From Papiliotrema nemorosa (taxonomy: Eukaryota; Basidiomycota; Tremellomycetes; Tremellales; Rhynchogastremaceae), in assembly GCA_032158125.1 (NCBI GenBank), contig JASKOT010000020.1, positions 62,001 through 126,000 on the forward strand: DNA of 64,000 bases, read 5' to 3'. Both the position numbers and the translations under genes were made by a program. Each line of letters opens with the position of its first letter. Position 1 is the first letter of the stretch. The notes below the pieces were generated by a model. That model made no database searches, was not told where the DNA came from, and saw only the letters and a list, made by a program, of their open reading frames with translations. Shown here piece after piece: positions 61,192-64,000 of the stretch.

Positions 61192-62822
61192 CTACTGTTT
61201 CTGAGGCTGTCGATCACCCCCGTTGACCGCTCCACCTCGACCTCGACCTCGTCCTCGGTTGGGAGTTTGTCCTCGTTCACCTTGCTGTTGCTGATGAGGA
61301 GGTCGTCGTTGTTGCTGTTGCTGCTGACCGCCCTCTTGTCGTCCTCCGGTAGCCTTCTTTGATCGCTCATCCTTGTCCTTTCGGGTCTCAAAGTGGAATC
61401 GTCCCTGACCTTCGACGTTGAGACCACCCTCACCTCCTTGGGCGGGGAGAAGCGATCCGACAATAGCCTTTCGAGCGGAATCAACCTTGACGTATTCGAT
61501 GAATGCGCAGGCCTTGGACTTGACAATCTCAACCGACTTGACCTCTCCGTAGTGCGAAGCAATCTTTTTTACCGCTTCAGGGTCGAGAGTTTCACCGCCA
61601 GCCGATCCATCAGGCGACCAATTTGGAAGCTGGCATCAGCCCAGCCCAAAGACGAGGAGGCTCACCTTGACAAAGCAAACGGGTGTTGTCACTCGCATAG
61701 CATTCTGGTAGTAAGGATGCTTGCCCTCAAGGGAAGGTTGGGCAGGAGCAGCTGGCTCAGCCTTTTTTGGAGCAGGAGCCGCTGCAGCCGGAGCCGCAGA
61801 GGGCTGGCTCCAAGGCTTGGCCACGCTAGAAACGGCCGATGCGGCGAGCGAGGCCCAAGTTTTTGGAGCGGCGGGCTTGGGTGGAGCAGCAGGAGCAGCT
61901 GGGGGAGGAGCCGAGGTGGCAGTACCGTTGGCCGCTGAGGTCGACTTGGGTGCAGGTGCTGGCGAAGCAGGCTTCTCGACCGCAGGTTCTGCTGCAGGCG
62001 CCTTGGTAGAAGGCTCCTCGACGGCAGTAGCAGGCTCGCTAGGAGCGACATCTTTGTCCGGGACCGAAGCGACAACTGCCTCCTCTGGCACTGCCTTTGG
62101 GTCGGGGTGAGCAGGCTCCGAAACCGGCTCAGGTCCAGCGGCCGAGGCGACGGCTTCTTCGACAGGCTCAGGTTCGGGGGCAGGGGTAGAAGGAACAGGC
62201 ACTGGGGCAGCAGAGGCGTCGACTTCAGGAGCTTGAGGTGGGACCTCTACAGCAGCCTCCTGTTCAATGGGTTGAGCCTCCTCCTCATCGTCATCGACGT
62301 CCTCTTTCAGGTATCGGAAGATGTCGTTGAGGACAAAGTAGCCGTTGGGTTGTTCGGCGAGGAAGAAGGTTTGAGTGAATTTTCGCCACGGTTGGTCTCG
62401 GTTGGACATTTCACCAATGACGAGGATGATGATGCCGCCATTGGCAGACGACTGAGAGTCGATAGAGTGGATGAAAACCTTGCATTGCTCGTAGCCGATG
62501 GACTTGATTCGCTCGTGGATCTCCTATCTCGTCAGCACAGGTGAAAGCAAGGTTGACAAACCGTTTGTCCGAGAGCTGGCTCAGAGTCATCACCCTCCTC
62601 ACCGTGAATGAAAGTAGATCGCTTGTTGTAGAAGCAGTGTAATCTGTGCGGCTGCTTGTTTACAAAGTTGCTGAAGAGTCAGCAAGAGACTTCTGGGGGA
62701 GATAACGGGACCCACTAGTATTGAGGGACAAATTGCCATCCGACATCAGAAGGTTGAACTTTGGAGGTCTGGGACTCGCTCTCCGCTGGGGTCGAGTGAC
62801 CGTTCGAAGTGGTAGCTGCCAT
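61192..62822 (-). CDS. NTF2-domain, RRM and RGG protein (G3BP-type)
   Basis: RNA-binding protein of the G3BP/Bre5-like family, linked to stress granules and to ubiquitin protease cofactors in other fungi. Exons complement of 61192-61629, 61666-62523, 62562-62670, 62716-62822, 503 aa. The N-terminal NTF2-like domain reads VGWQFVPQYYNFVNKQPHRL, FYNKRSTFIHG, EIHERIKSIGYEQCKVFIHS and FFLAEQPNGYFVLNDIFRYL (about residues 25-150). A long Pro/Ala/Glu-rich linker follows with TWASLAASAV. The RRM starts in CFVKLPNWSPDGSAG across the last intron and continues KSKACAFIEYVKVDSARKAI. The tail is Gln-rich, then RGRGRGRGG. This order of domains is the defining one for G3BP. It neighbours SND1, another stress-granule protein, in the same direction. 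Confidence 0.93.
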
Positions 62823-64000
62823 GATCTGAATGGTAAGCTGAAGATATCAAGCCTAATATGACTGTACTGACGGAATTGATATGAGTGATTAAGAGCTGCG
62901 GTTGCTGTTGATTGAAGGTAATCTGGAAAAGCTGACTGTATCAAGCGGTCAGATCTCGGTGGAAGAGAAATCTTTTTCGTCTCGTATCGTTCAAAGAGTC
63001 AAAGTGGTAGGTAGATACACCAGACGATATCGTTATTTCGATAGAGAAGCGGTGGGTGCGATGGGGTATGGAATGTAGAGGTGGAATAGGTGGTGAAGTC
63101 TGGTCGTCGTCGAACTTGCCAGAGTGATCAGTGACGATCCCGGTAGACGGAGTTTGGGAATATCCAATGTGGCAGGTCATCACCCTAGGCACACCTCTTC
63201 TTCCTCGACTTCCCCATGCATCAGGCGTATGATGAGCTCACTGCTTGCCATTTGGAGACAAATGCACTTGCAGCTTGACTATGCACTGTTCTGCAAGATG
63301 TTCCGGTGGGAACCCGACGAGTCTCATGATTGTGAGTGTGAGCAGTATGTGGGCGGATCCATCCATTGACTGCACTGTCAAATACTGGTCAGGAGTCCTT
63401 GCTGCTCTGCCTGACTCGTAACCTGACAAATGTGTAGACATGCAACGTATCAAGAGCATTCGAGATTGGAAGATTCGACTTCTCCACGGTGCACTGTCCG
63501 TCTCAGATAAATGCTCTGTTCGTCGGGCATGCGTGCAGCTCGTGCTTCCGAGACCTCCTGTGACTGCGAAGGACTCTCGGCAACCTGCTGCACCTGCTAC
63601 TCTTGCTTGGATGTATCACCCGTCGATGCAACCTTGCGTAAGGCGATGTGGACGCGAACAAGTCGGCCCTCTGGGTGAGACGCGTCTCTGTGCTGCTGTA
63701 ACATGAGATAATAATTTTAGCAGTGGTCCCGAAGTCTAATCACCATAAAGCCCCTCCCCCTCCCCCCTGAACATCATCCATGCCCAGCTATAGTCAACGA
63801 TACCTGCGATGCATTTCTTCCCTCTCTTCTGCATCTCTACACACCCCATCACACACACGGACGGATTGACAAGGACCCCAGCTGATCGACGGGGATTCAG
63901 GTGACATTTCAGACGGGACTGCCTTTGTGTGGAGCATCATTCGACGGTTCGGAAATCAATATCATCGTCAGCGAAGATCAAGGTTCCAGACCCTGTGGGC
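62823..64000. other. Right-edge intergenic region, 1.18 kb
   Basis: Upstream of the NTF2-RRM gene. The first 150 bp are leader-like with possible splice signals. ORFs at 63124-63369 and 63440-63706 lack coding character and start outside any recognisable family. Nothing else is supported up to the window end. Confidence 0.5.

Overview
The window is nuclear DNA from a filamentous-type fungus, almost certainly a basidiomycete yeast of the Tremellomycetes (Cryptococcus/Kwoniella-like). The grounds are dense introns of 33-55 nt with GT..AG ends and CTNAY branch points, Zn(II)2Cys6 regulators, an IQGAP, a Tudor-SN and a GIN4-type kinase. The organism call is inference; no species-level marker is present. 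I rebuilt gene models by hand, joining exons wherever phase, splice signals and family motifs agreed. Coordinates are given per exon.

Layout, left to right. The 3' part of a PLPxSRAxT-repeat protein (1-1462, +). A zinc-module/chromodomain protein (1723-4145, -). A beta-lactamase-like hydrolase (4489-6172, -). A small amphipathic LEA-like protein (6551-7414, +). The PP1 catalytic subunit (8511-9902, +). Two Zn2Cys6 regulators tail to tail (11134-13801 + and 14116-16212 -). An APC permease and a copper amine oxidase transcribed divergently from one 576-bp promoter (16353-18342 - and 18919-21407 +). A PQ-loop membrane protein (22006-23033, +). A GIN4/HSL1-type kinase (23470-26717, -). SPB1 rRNA methyltransferase (27516-30583, -), divergent from an IQGAP (30986-37668, +).

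Next come a second zinc-module/chromodomain protein (38086-40795, +), a multi-RRM protein (41790-44823, +), a Gln/Pro-rich protein (45204-46793, -), a large orphan protein (47787-51127, +), a secreted DPBB/expansin-like protein (51422-52294, -), a gene-poor 2.5 kb stretch holding an intron-bearing tRNA-Glu (54243-54334), ornithine decarboxylase (54795-56354, -), Tudor-SN/SND1 (56879-60583, -) and an NTF2-RRM-RGG protein of G3BP type (61192-62822, -). The last 1.2 kb has no supportable gene.

Functional themes. (1) The permease, copper amine oxidase and flanking Zn2Cys6 regulator look like an amine-use cluster, with GATA-type sites in the divergent promoter; ornithine decarboxylase further right is the polyamine biosynthetic counterpart. 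(2) Two related chromatin proteins about 34 kb apart share coiled coil, zinc module and chromodomain as well as several intron positions. Their zinc module has PHD-like ligands C3-C8, lacks the usual first cysteine pair, and carries a conserved C-x4-C pair further downstream. This is the most unusual feature of the window. (3) Several genes serve growth and cytokinesis (PP1, GIN4-type kinase, IQGAP) or RNA biology (SPB1, Tudor-SN, G3BP-like, RRM protein), as expected of ordinary core genome.
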